Shown here one piece after another: positions 38,193-53,022 of a DNA stretch of 64,000 nt. Under the pieces are notes generated by a model. The model ran no database searches. It saw only the letters and a program-made list of their open reading frames with translations, and was not told the DNA's origin. The stretch comes from Pseudomonadota bacterium (GTDB taxonomy: Bacteria; Pseudomonadota; Gammaproteobacteria; Competibacterales; Competibacteraceae). The stretch lies in contig JAKLIY010000005.1 in NCBI GenBank assembly GCA_022709365.1, positions 1 through 64,000 on the forward strand, in the 5' to 3' direction. The position numbers and the translations under genes are program-made. The stretch's first letter is position 1, and each line of letters opens with the position of its first letter.

Positions 38193-38196
<4 letters not shown>
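37714..38196 (-). CDS. yqiB: DUF1249 family protein (YqiB-like)
   Basis: The 160-residue protein matches the DUF1249 family of E. coli YqiB: MDLYERNYIQIRRLLP near the start, the RCRYTSELILTY segment, LRIRVYHDARQAEAM and the C-terminal RWRMNRFLYKWLSYCLRQGH. The function is unknown. In enteric bacteria it sits beside nudF and cpdA. Here its start overlaps the stop of a metallophosphoesterase fragment (ATGA), echoing that arrangement. Confidence 0.87.
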
Positions 38197-39486
<1,290 letters not shown>

Positions 39487-39516
39487 ATTCAAAACCTGTC
39501 AACGATTTGCTTCACC

Positions 39517-39539
39517 CCCTCCCCCGCTCAAGAGGAGGG
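39517..39539. repeat. C/G-rich hairpin repeat
   Basis: Arms CCCTCC and GGAGGG flank a short loop between the convergent ferredoxin and PotD-like genes. It is one of several dispersed palindromic elements in the window and may serve as terminator, although no T-run follows. Confidence 0.5.
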
Positions 39540-39575
39540 AGTTCTACCCTGATTTGAACCTGCCGAGGCGGGTTT

Positions 39576-40610
39576 TCAACGCCCGGCCTTGAGCCGTTGC
39601 CAATACCGGTCGTAAATCGACAACGCCTCGCCGACATCGGTCTGGAACTCGGCGTTCTGCAAATCCTCATCGGTCGGATAGATCGCACGGTTGTTGCGCA
39701 TTTTCTCCGGCAGCAACTGGATGGCCGCCAGATTGGGCGAGGAATAACCGACCTCTTCATTGATCTGCCTGGCGATTTCCGGGCGCAGCACGAAGTCGAT
39801 GAACTGGTGCGCCGCGTCTACATTCTGGGCGCCGGCGGAAATCACCAGACTGTCGACCCACAGGGTGGCCCCTTCCTTGGGATAAACATATCGGATGTTT
39901 GGATTTTCCTGACTGGCCTGGAAAACTTCGCCATTCCATAACATGCCCGCCACCACCTCGCCGGCCAGAAATTTGGTCTTGGGCGATTCCGAGTCGAATA
40001 CCCGCACATTGGGCATGAGTTCAGTCAGTTTCTCGTAGGCGGCGCGAATCTGGTTTTCGTCCGTCGTGTTGATGGAATAGCCCAACGTTCTGAGACCCAT
40101 CGAGAAAACCTCACGCATATCGTTGAGCAGCAACAGCTTGTTTTTATAGGCGGGTTCCCACAAATTCACCCAACTCGTCAGACGGCCCGCCGGAATCTTG
40201 TCAGTGTTGTAACCGATGCCGGTCGTTCCCCACAGATAGGGAATGCTGTAGTCATTATTGGGATCGTAGGACTGATTCAACAGGCGCGGGTTCAAGTGGC
40301 CAAAATTGCTGAGTTTGGCCTTGTCGATCTTCTGCAACAAACCTTCGCGGCGCATCCGGTCCAAATAATAGGTGGACGGAACCAGCAGGTCATAACCCAC
40401 GCCTTTGACCGTCTTGACCTTGGCGTACATCGCCTCGTTGCTATCGTAGGTTGAATACCGCACCGGAATGCCGGTTTCCTTGGTGAACTGCCGCAGCACC
40501 TGTTTGGGCAGGTATTCCGACCAGTTGTAGAGAACCAGCGTGGGTTTTTCCGCCGCGATAACGAAACTACTGCACAACAACAGCAAACTGGCGAACAGTA
40601 TTTTTCGCAT
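39576..40610 (-). CDS. potD: Polyamine-binding protein (PotD/PotF type)
   Basis: The 344-residue periplasmic protein has a signal peptide ending VIAAE and the features of spermidine/putrescine receptors: LVLYNWSEYLPKQVL, YDLLVPSTYYLDRM, DYSIPYLWGTTGIGYN, LLNDMREVFSMGLRTLGYS and LWNGEVFQA. Such proteins deliver polyamines to PotABC. No transporter subunits are next to it. The spermidine versus putrescine preference cannot be read with confidence. Confidence 0.9.
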   Translation of the reverse strand: MRKILFASLLLLCSSFVIAAEKPTLVLYNWSEYLPKQVLRQFTKETGIPVRYSTYDSNEAMYAKVKTVKGVGYDLLVPSTYYLDRMRREGLLQKIDKAKLSNFGHLNPRLLNQSYDPNNDYSIPYLWGTTGIGYNTDKIPAGRLTSWVNLWEPAYKNKLLLLNDMREVFSMGLRTLGYSINTTDENQIRAAYEKLTELMPNVRVFDSESPKTKFLAGEVVAGMLWNGEVFQASQENPNIRYVYPKEGATLWVDSLVISAGAQNVDAAHQFIDFVLRPEIARQINEEVGYSSPNLAAIQLLPEKMRNNRAIYPTDEDLQNAEFQTDVGEALSIYDRYWQRLKAGR

Positions 40611-40637
40611 GATGAAAATCTCCGGAGTACTCCATTA

Positions 40638-40690
40638 TAGGTCGGGCTTTAGCCTGACTTTTTTACCGGGTCAGGTTAAAGCCTGAGCTA
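40638..40690. repeat. Hairpin repeat between dksA and potD
   Basis: The 21-base arms at 40638-40658 and 40670-40690 are inverted copies with three mismatches (core GGGCTTTAGCCTGAC and GTCAGGTTAAAGCC), with a T-rich loop. This 'GTCAGGCTTTAGCC' type repeat is common in intergenic regions of related genomes. It may end dksA transcription. Confidence 0.65.
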
Positions 40691-40731
40691 CAGACCTCAC
40701 CCTGTTGAAAAAGACGCCTGACCGCCTTGGG

Positions 40732-41151
40732 TTACGTTGCCTGACTTTTTTCTTTCTGCTCTTCGAGGTGTTTGCAATCGATACACAATTCTGCGGTAGG
40801 CCGCGCTTCCAGCCGGCGCAGGCCAATCTCCACGCCGCAGGCCTCACAATAGCCATAATCGTCGCCGGCCAATCGGCCTAGAGATTTATCAATCTTGTGT
40901 AGTAACTTACGCTCTCGATCCCGCGCTCGCAGGCTGATCGAGAACTCTTCTTCCTGGCTAGCGCGATCATTGGGATCAGGGAGATTGAGGACTTCATCCT
41001 GCATACTGTTGACGGTGCGCCGGCCTTCGTCCATGAGTTCCTGTTTCCAGGCCAGCAGGATGGCGCGGAAATGGGCTTTCTGCCGGTCATTCATATACTC
41101 CTCTTCGTGTTCTGCACGATAGGGCGCAAAGCCCGCAAATGTCTCAGCCAT
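40732..41151 (-). CDS. dksA: RNA polymerase-binding transcription factor DksA
   Basis: DksA works with ppGpp in the polymerase secondary channel. The 139-residue protein keeps the coiled-coil tip acidic pair in NLPDPNDRASQEEEFS and the zinc finger CEACGVEIGLRRLEARP then CIDC. The N-terminal APYRAEHEEEYMNDRQ aligns with E. coli DksA, supporting start 41151. Length is slightly shorter than E. coli because the extreme N-terminus is reduced. Confidence 0.96.
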   Translation of the reverse strand: MAETFAGFAPYRAEHEEEYMNDRQKAHFRAILLAWKQELMDEGRRTVNSMQDEVLNLPDPNDRASQEEEFSISLRARDRERKLLHKIDKSLGRLAGDDYGYCEACGVEIGLRRLEARPTAELCIDCKHLEEQKEKSQAT

Positions 41152-41299
41152 AGTTATCCGCCTTTGTGTTGGTCATGTCCGTTCATCTTTGTGATTTTCA
41201 ACAGCCCACCGGCTGAACCCGAGCAGTTCCGCCGCCGGACGCGCATAACAGCATAAACCATCCCGGAAGTGAATGTCGCCCATGCGCTGACTACGGCTT

Positions 41300-42250
41300 T
41301 CATGCGCCGCTCAAACAAGCCTGCAAAGCATCCGCCAGCCCTTCCAGCAATTGAAAATAGGCATCAGGACCGGGTGGAATCTCAGCGCCGAGCGGATCCA
41401 GGGTTCCGGTACGGGCGCTGCTCTCCGCAATCACGGTGTTCACTAACGCGGGCTGAAACTGCGGTTCGCTGAATACACAGCGCACTCCGCGCTCACGAAT
41501 GCGCGCTTGAATCTCGGCGACCCGTTTCGCGCCGGGCCGTTGTTCCGGGTTCAACACGACCGAACCGACCGCATTCAGGCCGTAACGCCGTTCAAGATAC
41601 TGATAGGCGTCGTGAAACACTACATAGGGTTGATCCTTGACCGGCGCCAGTTTCAGCGCCAGTTGCTGGTTGAGCTGGTTCAGTCGCTCAATCAACGCCG
41701 CGCCGTTGCGTTCATAAGCGGTTTTATGGTCGGGATCGACCTCGCCAAGCACGGCAACCATTCGGCGCGTCATAGCGATGGCGTTGACCGGGTCCAGCCA
41801 GATGTGGGCATCGTGATCGGCCTCATGCGCAGCTTCATGATCGTGATCCTGTTTGGCGTGCGCGCCCTCGACATGCTCATGTCGATGTGATTCCCAAACG
41901 CCGCCCGTCCGCAACGGCAGCACGGTCACATTGGGCGCTTCCAGCAAGGCGATGGCCTGAACTTTGCCCTTGACGTTGTTCAGCGGCCTGATCAGAAAGC
42001 GCTCCAAATCCGGTCCGATCCAGAACAGGATATCCGCTTCGGCGATCACGCGGGCGTCGGAGGGCCGCAGGTGGTAATCATGCGGCGAAGCGCCGCCCGT
42101 GACTAACAGATGCGGTTGCCCCACCCCTTGCATGACCCCCGCCGCCAGCGAATGCACCGGTTGTAGGCTGGCGACTACATTCGGAGCGGCCAGCGCTATC
42201 CAGGGTGCCAGCAACAACGCGCCGATCGGTAACAACCCGCGAATTCTCAT
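41300..42250 (-). CDS. znuA: Zinc ABC transporter substrate-binding protein ZnuA
   Basis: ZnuA captures periplasmic zinc. I start at ATG 42250, preceded by GAGGAG; an in-frame ATG at 42274 is less likely. The product of 316 residues has a signal peptide (ending IALA) and His ligands in HSLAAGVMQG, ASPHDYHLRPSD and VVFHDAYQYLERRYG. A His/Asp-rich loop (residues about 116-140, EHVEGAHAKQDHDHEAAHEA) is the mobile zinc-collecting loop typical of ZnuA. It is divergent from znuCB. Confidence 0.94.
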   Translation of the reverse strand: MRIRGLLPIGALLLAPWIALAAPNVVASLQPVHSLAAGVMQGVGQPHLLVTGGASPHDYHLRPSDARVIAEADILFWIGPDLERFLIRPLNNVKGKVQAIALLEAPNVTVLPLRTGGVWESHRHEHVEGAHAKQDHDHEAAHEADHDAHIWLDPVNAIAMTRRMVAVLGEVDPDHKTAYERNGAALIERLNQLNQQLALKLAPVKDQPYVVFHDAYQYLERRYGLNAVGSVVLNPEQRPGAKRVAEIQARIRERGVRCVFSEPQFQPALVNTVIAESSARTGTLDPLGAEIPPGPDAYFQLLEGLADALQACLSGA

Positions 42251-42294
42251 CTTGAAATTCTCCTCGCTGTTCATGCCTAATCAATGTTCATATG

Positions 42295-42412
42295 CGTTCA
42301 CCCCCTCCCCCCAACCCCCTCTCACATCGGGGAGGGGGAGCCAGATAACCGACTGTTTCGTAAAACTCCCTCCCCCTTGTGGGGGAGAGCTGGGGTGGGG
42401 GGGGTCTGAACG
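42295..42412. repeat. Palindromic G/C-tract element in the znuA-znuC promoter region
   Basis: The outer ends CGTTCA (42295-42300) and TGAACG (42407-42412) are inverted, followed inward by C-tracts and G-tracts. Two inner hairpins are seen: CCCCTCTC...GGAGGGG (about 42315-42337) and CTCCCTCCCCC TTGT GGGGGAGAG (about 42366-42389). This looks like a small non-coding mobile element (MITE-like) between divergent zinc genes, where the Zur operator and promoters should be. ATGTTCA occurs on both sides. Confidence 0.65.
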
Positions 42413-42460
42413 GTTACCCATGTTCAAAACATCATATTTACCCAGCAGGTTTATTCTATC

Positions 42461-43273
42461 GTGACCGTCAAGCCTCTCTCCGCGCCCCTCTCTGCTCCGA
42501 CCCTGGCGACCTCGCCGGTTCAACCTCTGCTGACGGTCGAAAATGTCAATTTCGCCATTCGCGGCCATCCTATCCTGCAGGCAGTGAATCTCCAGGTGAG
42601 CGCAGGCGAAATCGTCGCCCTGATCGGCCCGAACGGCGCTGGCAAATCCACTTTGGTGCGCGTTGTTTTGGGGTTAATCCGCCCCGACAGTGGCCATATC
42701 CGGCTCAAGCCGGGACTGCGGATCGGCTATATGCCGCAACGGCTGTCCATCGACGACACCTTGCCATTAACCGTCCAACGATTCATCACTCTTGGCGCCC
42801 CCGCTTCGCGCGAGCGGGTCCGGGCGGTACTGGCGGAAGTCGGAGCGCCTCAAGTCCTCGATTCACCCGTGCAGGCTATTTCCGGCGGTGAATTTCAACG
42901 GATGCTATTGGCGCGGGCGCTGTTGCGCGAACCCGATTTATTAGTGCTGGACGAACCGATCCAGGGTGTCGATCTGACCGGTCAATATGAGTTGTATGAT
43001 TTAATCAACAACCTGCGTCATCAACGGGGTTGCGGAATTCTGATGGTCTCGCACGAACTGCATTTGGTTATGGCGACCACCGATCATGTGCTGTGCCTCA
43101 ATCGGCATGTTTGCTGCTCCGGTCATCCTGATCATGTCGCCAGTCATCCGGCCTATCTGGAGCTGTTTGGCTTCGACGGCGCTCGGCGACTGGCGATTTA
43201 TCACCATCACCACAACCACCGCCATGACCTGCACGGGGCAGTCGTTGTTGCTGAGGAAGAGGAACATGGATGA
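42461..43273 (+). CDS. znuC: Zinc ABC transporter ATP-binding protein ZnuC
   Basis: The 270-residue ATPase (GTG start) has Walker [10 protein letters not shown], signature [15 protein letters not shown], Walker [13 protein letters not shown] and the switch His in MVSHELH. The C-terminus is unusual: [13 protein letters not shown] followed by acidic [10 protein letters not shown], a probable zinc-binding tail. It overlaps znuB by 8 bases. Some ZnuC proteins have a His-rich end, but this one is dense and may sense cytoplasmic zinc. Confidence 0.94.
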   Translation: MTVKPLSAPLSAPTLATSPVQPLLTVENVNFAIRGHPILQAVNLQVSAGEIVALIGPNGAGKSTLVRVVLGLIRPDSGHIRLKPGLRIGYMPQRLSIDDTLPLTVQRFITLGAPASRERVRAVLAEVGAPQVLDSPVQAISGGEFQRMLLARALLREPDLLVLDEPIQGVDLTGQYELYDLINNLRHQRGCGILMVSHELHLVMATTDHVLCLNRHVCCSGHPDHVASHPAYLELFGFDGARRLAIYHHHHNHRHDLHGAVVVAEEEEHG

Positions 43274-44057
43274 TTTTTTGATCCGCGCGCTGTCAGGTGG
43301 CTTGGGCGTAGCGCTGGCCGCTGGGCCGCTGGGCGCGTTCATTGTTTGGCGGCGGATGGCCTATTTTGGCGATACCCTGGCGCATTCGGGACTACTGGGC
43401 GTGGCGCTTGGTATCGTCTTGCAGGTCAATCCACAACTGGGGGTTGCCGCAGCCTGTCTCCTGATTGCCATTATATTAGTGTTGCTGCAACGGCAGCGGG
43501 CGCTGGCGGTTGACACTCTGCTCGGCATCCTCGCCCACACCAGCTTGTCACTGGGCTTGGTGACGCTGGCTTTTCTGGAAACCGTGCGGATTGATCTGAC
43601 CGGCTATTTATTTGGTGATATTTTAGCGATCAGCCCCGATGATCTGTATTGGATCTGGGGTGGCGCTGGGCTGGCGCTGGCGGCGCTGGGCTGGCTATGG
43701 CGGCCCCTGCTGGCGGCGACGGTGCATGAGGAACTGGCGCAAGTAGAGGGCGTTCCGGTGTTCGCCGTCCGGCTGGCGTTCATGCTGCTCATCGCTATCG
43801 TCATCGCGGTAGCGATGAAAGTGGTGGGCATTCTGCTGATCACGTCGCTGTTGATCATTCCCGCCGCAACGGCCCGACGTTTCGCCCGTTCGCCAGAAAG
43901 CATGGCTTTGCTCGCCGGTGGGCTGGGTTGTATCGCGGTCGGCGCGGGATTATGGGCCTCGCTGCGCTGGGATACCCCGGCTGGCCCCTCAGTCGTAGTG
44001 GCCGCAACCACCCTGTTTGCGCTGGGTCATGCGCTTCCCAACCGCTTGCAGCGTTGA
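43266..44057 (+). CDS. znuB: Zinc ABC transporter permease ZnuB
   Basis: The 263-residue permease (ATG 43266) has about seven to eight membrane spans and the motif [22 protein letters not shown] typical of ZnuB/MntB-type permeases. [19 protein letters not shown] is the second conserved loop. It overlaps the znuC end by 8 bases, so the two are coupled. Pathway: zinc uptake with ZnuA. Confidence 0.94.
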   Translation: MDDFLIRALSGGLGVALAAGPLGAFIVWRRMAYFGDTLAHSGLLGVALGIVLQVNPQLGVAAACLLIAIILVLLQRQRALAVDTLLGILAHTSLSLGLVTLAFLETVRIDLTGYLFGDILAISPDDLYWIWGGAGLALAALGWLWRPLLAATVHEELAQVEGVPVFAVRLAFMLLIAIVIAVAMKVVGILLITSLLIIPAATARRFARSPESMALLAGGLGCIAVGAGLWASLRWDTPAGPSVVVAATTLFALGHALPNRLQR

Positions 44058-44116
44058 TTACCCAATCCTGATCGGGCTGTTCGCAATGGGGTTCGCCTGG
44101 GGCCGATTACGCCGGT

Positions 44117-44620
44117 TCAGAACCGTCGCACCGGTCGGGCGATGATGCTGTCCGTCCATTCCAGGATGGCCCGCACCCGGGGGGTCAGCAGGGTCCAGGC
44201 CTCGGCGCGGTTGACCCAGCGGAATTCGCTATGCTCCGGGCGGCCCAGTGCCGGGTTAAGCAACAATCTGACGTCGGTGCTGGGCGATTCTGCGATGTAG
44301 TAGCGGGCAACCTTGCGGCCCTGGTTATAGGGATGGGTCTCGCGGTAGGCATCGCCCCAGCGAAAGCGCAGTCCGGTTAGGGTGGTCTCTTCCTCGACTT
44401 CGCGGACCGCTGCCGCCAATGGTGATTCACCCGCTTCTACTACGCCTTTGGGAAAATCCCAATAGTTGTAGGCGCGCAACAGCAAATAGTCGTAATGATC
44501 GCGATCCCAGTGGACAACCACGACCCCAGAGGACAGGATACGGGCGCTGATCGACTTGGGAGGCGTGGTGCGGTTCGCCCGGCGGTTCCGTTCATCATCC
44601 GGCATCAGCGGCATTCGCAT
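44117..44620 (-). CDS. Nudix hydrolase (Ap4A/RNA pyrophosphohydrolase-like)
   Basis: The 167-residue protein has a complete Nudix box [26 protein letters not shown] before the box and the context [13 protein letters not shown] resemble diadenosine tetraphosphatases. The start used (44620) lies within the hemE end (26-base overlap); a start at ATG 44605 is also possible. It is downstream of hemE on the same strand and probably co-transcribed. Confidence 0.87.
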   Translation of the reverse strand: MRMPLMPDDERNRRANRTTPPKSISARILSSGVVVVHWDRDHYDYLLLRAYNYWDFPKGVVEAGESPLAAAVREVEEETTLTGLRFRWGDAYRETHPYNQGRKVARYYIAESPSTDVRLLLNPALGRPEHSEFRWVNRAEAWTLLTPRVRAILEWTDSIIARPVRRF

Positions 44621-45680
44621 GATAGGGTTTGCTCAATTCATGCACGGCGTCCACCAGCGCCCGGACGTGATCCGGATCAACGCCAGGCTGGATACCATGC
44701 CCCAGGTTGAATATATGGCCAGCGCCAGGACCGAAATCGGCCAGCGTCTGGGCGACTAACTTGCGGATATGTTCAGGAGCGGCATACAGGGCGGCGGGAT
44801 CGAGGTTGCCCTGTAACGCGACCCGGTCGCCGACTCGTCGGCGCGCATCGCTTAAATCCATAGTCCAATCCACACCCACAGCGTCACAACCGGTGGCGGC
44901 GATGGCTTCCAGCCAGGCGCCCCCGCCCTTGGTGAACAGGATGACTGGTATAGACTGACCTGCAACTTCACGGTTCAGGTCGGCCACGATCCGCGCCAAA
45001 TAGGTCAGCGAAAATTCCTGATAAGCGCGGGGCGTGAGCAAGCCGCCCCAGGTGTCAAACACCATCAGAACCTGCGCGCCCGCCGCGCTCTGGGCGTTCA
45101 GGTAAGCAATGACCGTCTCGGTAACGACTTCTAACAATTGATGCAGCGCCGTCGGCTGGTCATACAGCAGGCCCTTGATCCGGGCATAATCCTTGCTGGA
45201 GCCGCCTTCGACCATGTAGGTCGCCAGCGTCCATGGACTGCCGGCGAAGCCGATGAGCGGAACCTGACCGTTCAGTTCCCGGCGAATGAGCCGCACCGCG
45301 TCCATCACATAGCGCAACTCCCTCTCCGGGTCGGGTACGCCTAATTGCTCAATATCGGCGATGGAGCGCACCGGACGGGTAAATTGTGGACCCTCGCCGT
45401 CGCTGAACGACAGACCCAAGCCCATAGCGTCGGGGATGGTCAGGATGTCCGAGAACAGGATAGCGGCGTCCAGCGGAAAACGGGCTAAGGGTTGCAGGGT
45501 GACTTCGCAGGCCAGTTCCGGGGTTTGGCAGAGACGCATGAAACTACCGGCACGGGTGCGGGCCGCGCGGTATTCCGGCAGATAGCGGCCGGCCTGGCGC
45601 ATCAGCCAGACCGGGGTAACGTCCACTGGCTGTCGGTGCAAGGCGCGCAGCAGGCGGTCATTGTGGAGGGTGGTGGTCAT
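44595..45680 (-). CDS. hemE: Uroporphyrinogen decarboxylase HemE
   Basis: HemE removes four carboxyl groups from uroporphyrinogen III in heme synthesis. The 361-residue protein has the diagnostic [36 protein letters not shown] with the catalytic Asp, [16 protein letters not shown], and [28 protein letters not shown] ends the domain. Length is standard. Cytoplasmic. Confidence 0.97.
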   Translation of the reverse strand: MTTTLHNDRLLRALHRQPVDVTPVWLMRQAGRYLPEYRAARTRAGSFMRLCQTPELACEVTLQPLARFPLDAAILFSDILTIPDAMGLGLSFSDGEGPQFTRPVRSIADIEQLGVPDPERELRYVMDAVRLIRRELNGQVPLIGFAGSPWTLATYMVEGGSSKDYARIKGLLYDQPTALHQLLEVVTETVIAYLNAQSAAGAQVLMVFDTWGGLLTPRAYQEFSLTYLARIVADLNREVAGQSIPVILFTKGGGAWLEAIAATGCDAVGVDWTMDLSDARRRVGDRVALQGNLDPAALYAAPEHIRKLVAQTLADFGPGAGHIFNLGHGIQPGVDPDHVRALVDAVHELSKPYHANAADAG

Positions 45681-45852
45681 GAATTCTCGAATCCGTTTGC
45701 CGAGTCTTTGACGGCAATTCTATGCCAAGTGTGCCAAGGTTCCGAAACGGCGTCCATGTATGGATGGACAACGGAGACGCACTGTTTTGACATTTTTCTG
45801 TTTACATAAGAAAATCAGAGAAATAAATCAGGATTCATATCAGGAGGCTCCT

Positions 45853-46653
45853 ATGACCGACCGGCTGCGACATCCCGACCACGGCCCCTTTCGCGCGGAT
45901 CAACTGCGTGATGGCGACCGCTACGAACTTTCCAATGGCCATCCCATTTACTGTGCGCCAGCGGGCTGGCAACACGCCTCGGGCAGCGTCAAGGGCGGGC
46001 TGGTGCTGGACAGCGACCCCGATGTGCAATGGACCGGCGCTGATGTAGGCATCAGTCCAGAAGGGGGGACGTTGCGGGCGCCGGACGTGGCGGTGCGGGC
46101 GACGCCGCCCAGCGGCAATAGCACTTGGTTGACCGAAGCGCCGCCGTTAGCCGTGGAATATGCCGGTCCCGGTCAGGACGAGCGCGATCTGCGCGACAAG
46201 ATTGCCGAGTTGCTGGCGGCGGGGACGCAGCAAATCTGGGTGGTGCGACTGGTCGGGCCGCAGCGGGTGGAAGTGCATCGCCCGGACGGGCCGATGAAAA
46301 TTTACACCGCCAGCGATGTGCTGGAAGCGCCGGGAGTATTGCGCAATCCGGTGCCGGTGCGAGCATTGTTTGACCGGGATGCAGCGCATGAGGTGGTGTT
46401 ACGGAATCTTTTGCAACGCTGTGGCTACTCCAGCCTGAATGACGTGCGCGAGGAAGGGCGCGAGGAAGGCCGCGAGGAAGGCCGCGAGGAGGGTTTGGTG
46501 GACGCCATCCTGACTTTGTTGCGCGGGCGCGGTCTGGCAGTGGACGCCGCCATCGAGGAGCGCTTGCGGGCCGGCCATGATCGTGAAACCTTGCAAGCCT
46601 GGTTGCTGAATGCGGCCCGGGTGGAGCAGGCAGCGCTGATCTTTGATCGTTGA
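45853..46653 (+). CDS. Uma2-like (PD-(D/E)XK) protein with REEG repeat
   Basis: The 266-residue protein (ATG 45853, AGGAGG site) resembles the Uma2/DUF820 family of predicted restriction-endonuclease-fold proteins, abundant in cyanobacteria: RAPDVAVR, LAVEYAGPGQDERDLRDKIAELLAAG and QIWVVRLVG. The usual ExxSPS motif reads EYAGPGQ here, so one catalytic residue may differ. Near residue 196 the sequence REEGREEGREEG repeats, encoded by 12-base units, followed by a helical tail seen in RpnC/DUF4351-type proteins. Function unknown; a mobile or orphan nuclease is one reading. Confidence 0.7.
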   Translation: MTDRLRHPDHGPFRADQLRDGDRYELSNGHPIYCAPAGWQHASGSVKGGLVLDSDPDVQWTGADVGISPEGGTLRAPDVAVRATPPSGNSTWLTEAPPLAVEYAGPGQDERDLRDKIAELLAAGTQQIWVVRLVGPQRVEVHRPDGPMKIYTASDVLEAPGVLRNPVPVRALFDRDAAHEVVLRNLLQRCGYSSLNDVREEGREEGREEGREEGLVDAILTLLRGRGLAVDAAIEERLRAGHDRETLQAWLLNAARVEQAALIFDR

Positions 46654-46660
46654 ATTGACT

Positions 46661-46683
46661 CCCTCCCCCCTCGCGGGGGAGGG
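46661..46683. repeat. C/G-rich hairpin between convergent genes
   Basis: A perfect 9-bp stem CCCTCCCCC/GGGGGAGGG with loop CTCGC lies between the Uma2-like and gltD stops. Same family as the elements at 39517, 58244 and 61240. It can act as a terminator in both directions, though T-runs are absent. Confidence 0.7.
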
Positions 46684-46693
46684 TTGGGGCGGG

Positions 46694-52613
<5,920 letters not shown>

Positions 52614-53022
52614 GGATGACTCCGCCTTGGGTCAGGTTGAGCAGAGAGGGGTGGGGGGCTGAAGAGCAGAGGCAAACAACGGGCCGATTCAGCAGCTGAT
52701 GGTTCTCGACCGCTGGATTTGCCATCGGATAAATTATGACATTTTGAATTAAAAAGGTTTTTTGAATCTATCCGTAGCGTGATATGCAGAATTGCGAAGT
52801 TGAGCGGGCGGAGATTCTCAGCAGCAGTGCGCCAGAATGGCGCATTGCTTCATAATGATTCAGTCAGAAGTCTATTTCCGATAGGTTTTAGTATTACAAA
52901 AGAAACGGGTAGGGCGGGTTAGCGAAGCGTAACCCGCCGAAACGGCAACCGAAATCGGCGGGTTACGGGCTGGCGCCCTAACCCGCCCTACGATTTTGAA
53001 TGGAATCTATTGAGAAACGGTA
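52614..53022. other. Gap between gltB and the methyltransferase gene
   Basis: About 410 bases with an AT-rich stretch (52730-52900) likely to contain the gltB promoter on the minus strand. I see no gene. The right third is the palindromic element at 52909-52991. Confidence 0.45.
52909..52991. repeat. 83-bp element with 13-bp perfect terminal inverted repeats
   Basis: Ends GTAGGGCGGGTTA (52909-52921) and TAACCCGCCCTAC (52979-52991) are exact inverted copies. The inner parts repeat the theme: GCGGGTTA gcgaagcg TAACCCGCC and a second GGCGGGTTAC. This type of 'GGGCGGGTTAGCGAAGCGTAACCC' repeat occurs in many bacterial genomes as short dispersed palindromes. It could form a large cruciform and end transcription of the methyltransferase gene. 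Confidence 0.8.

Noticed and set aside
42461-42463. A different ATG start for ZnuC
   Set aside because: No ATG fits before the ABC core in this frame; GTG 42461 is the first plausible start and the 20-odd residue leader is harmless, though the true start remains uncertain.
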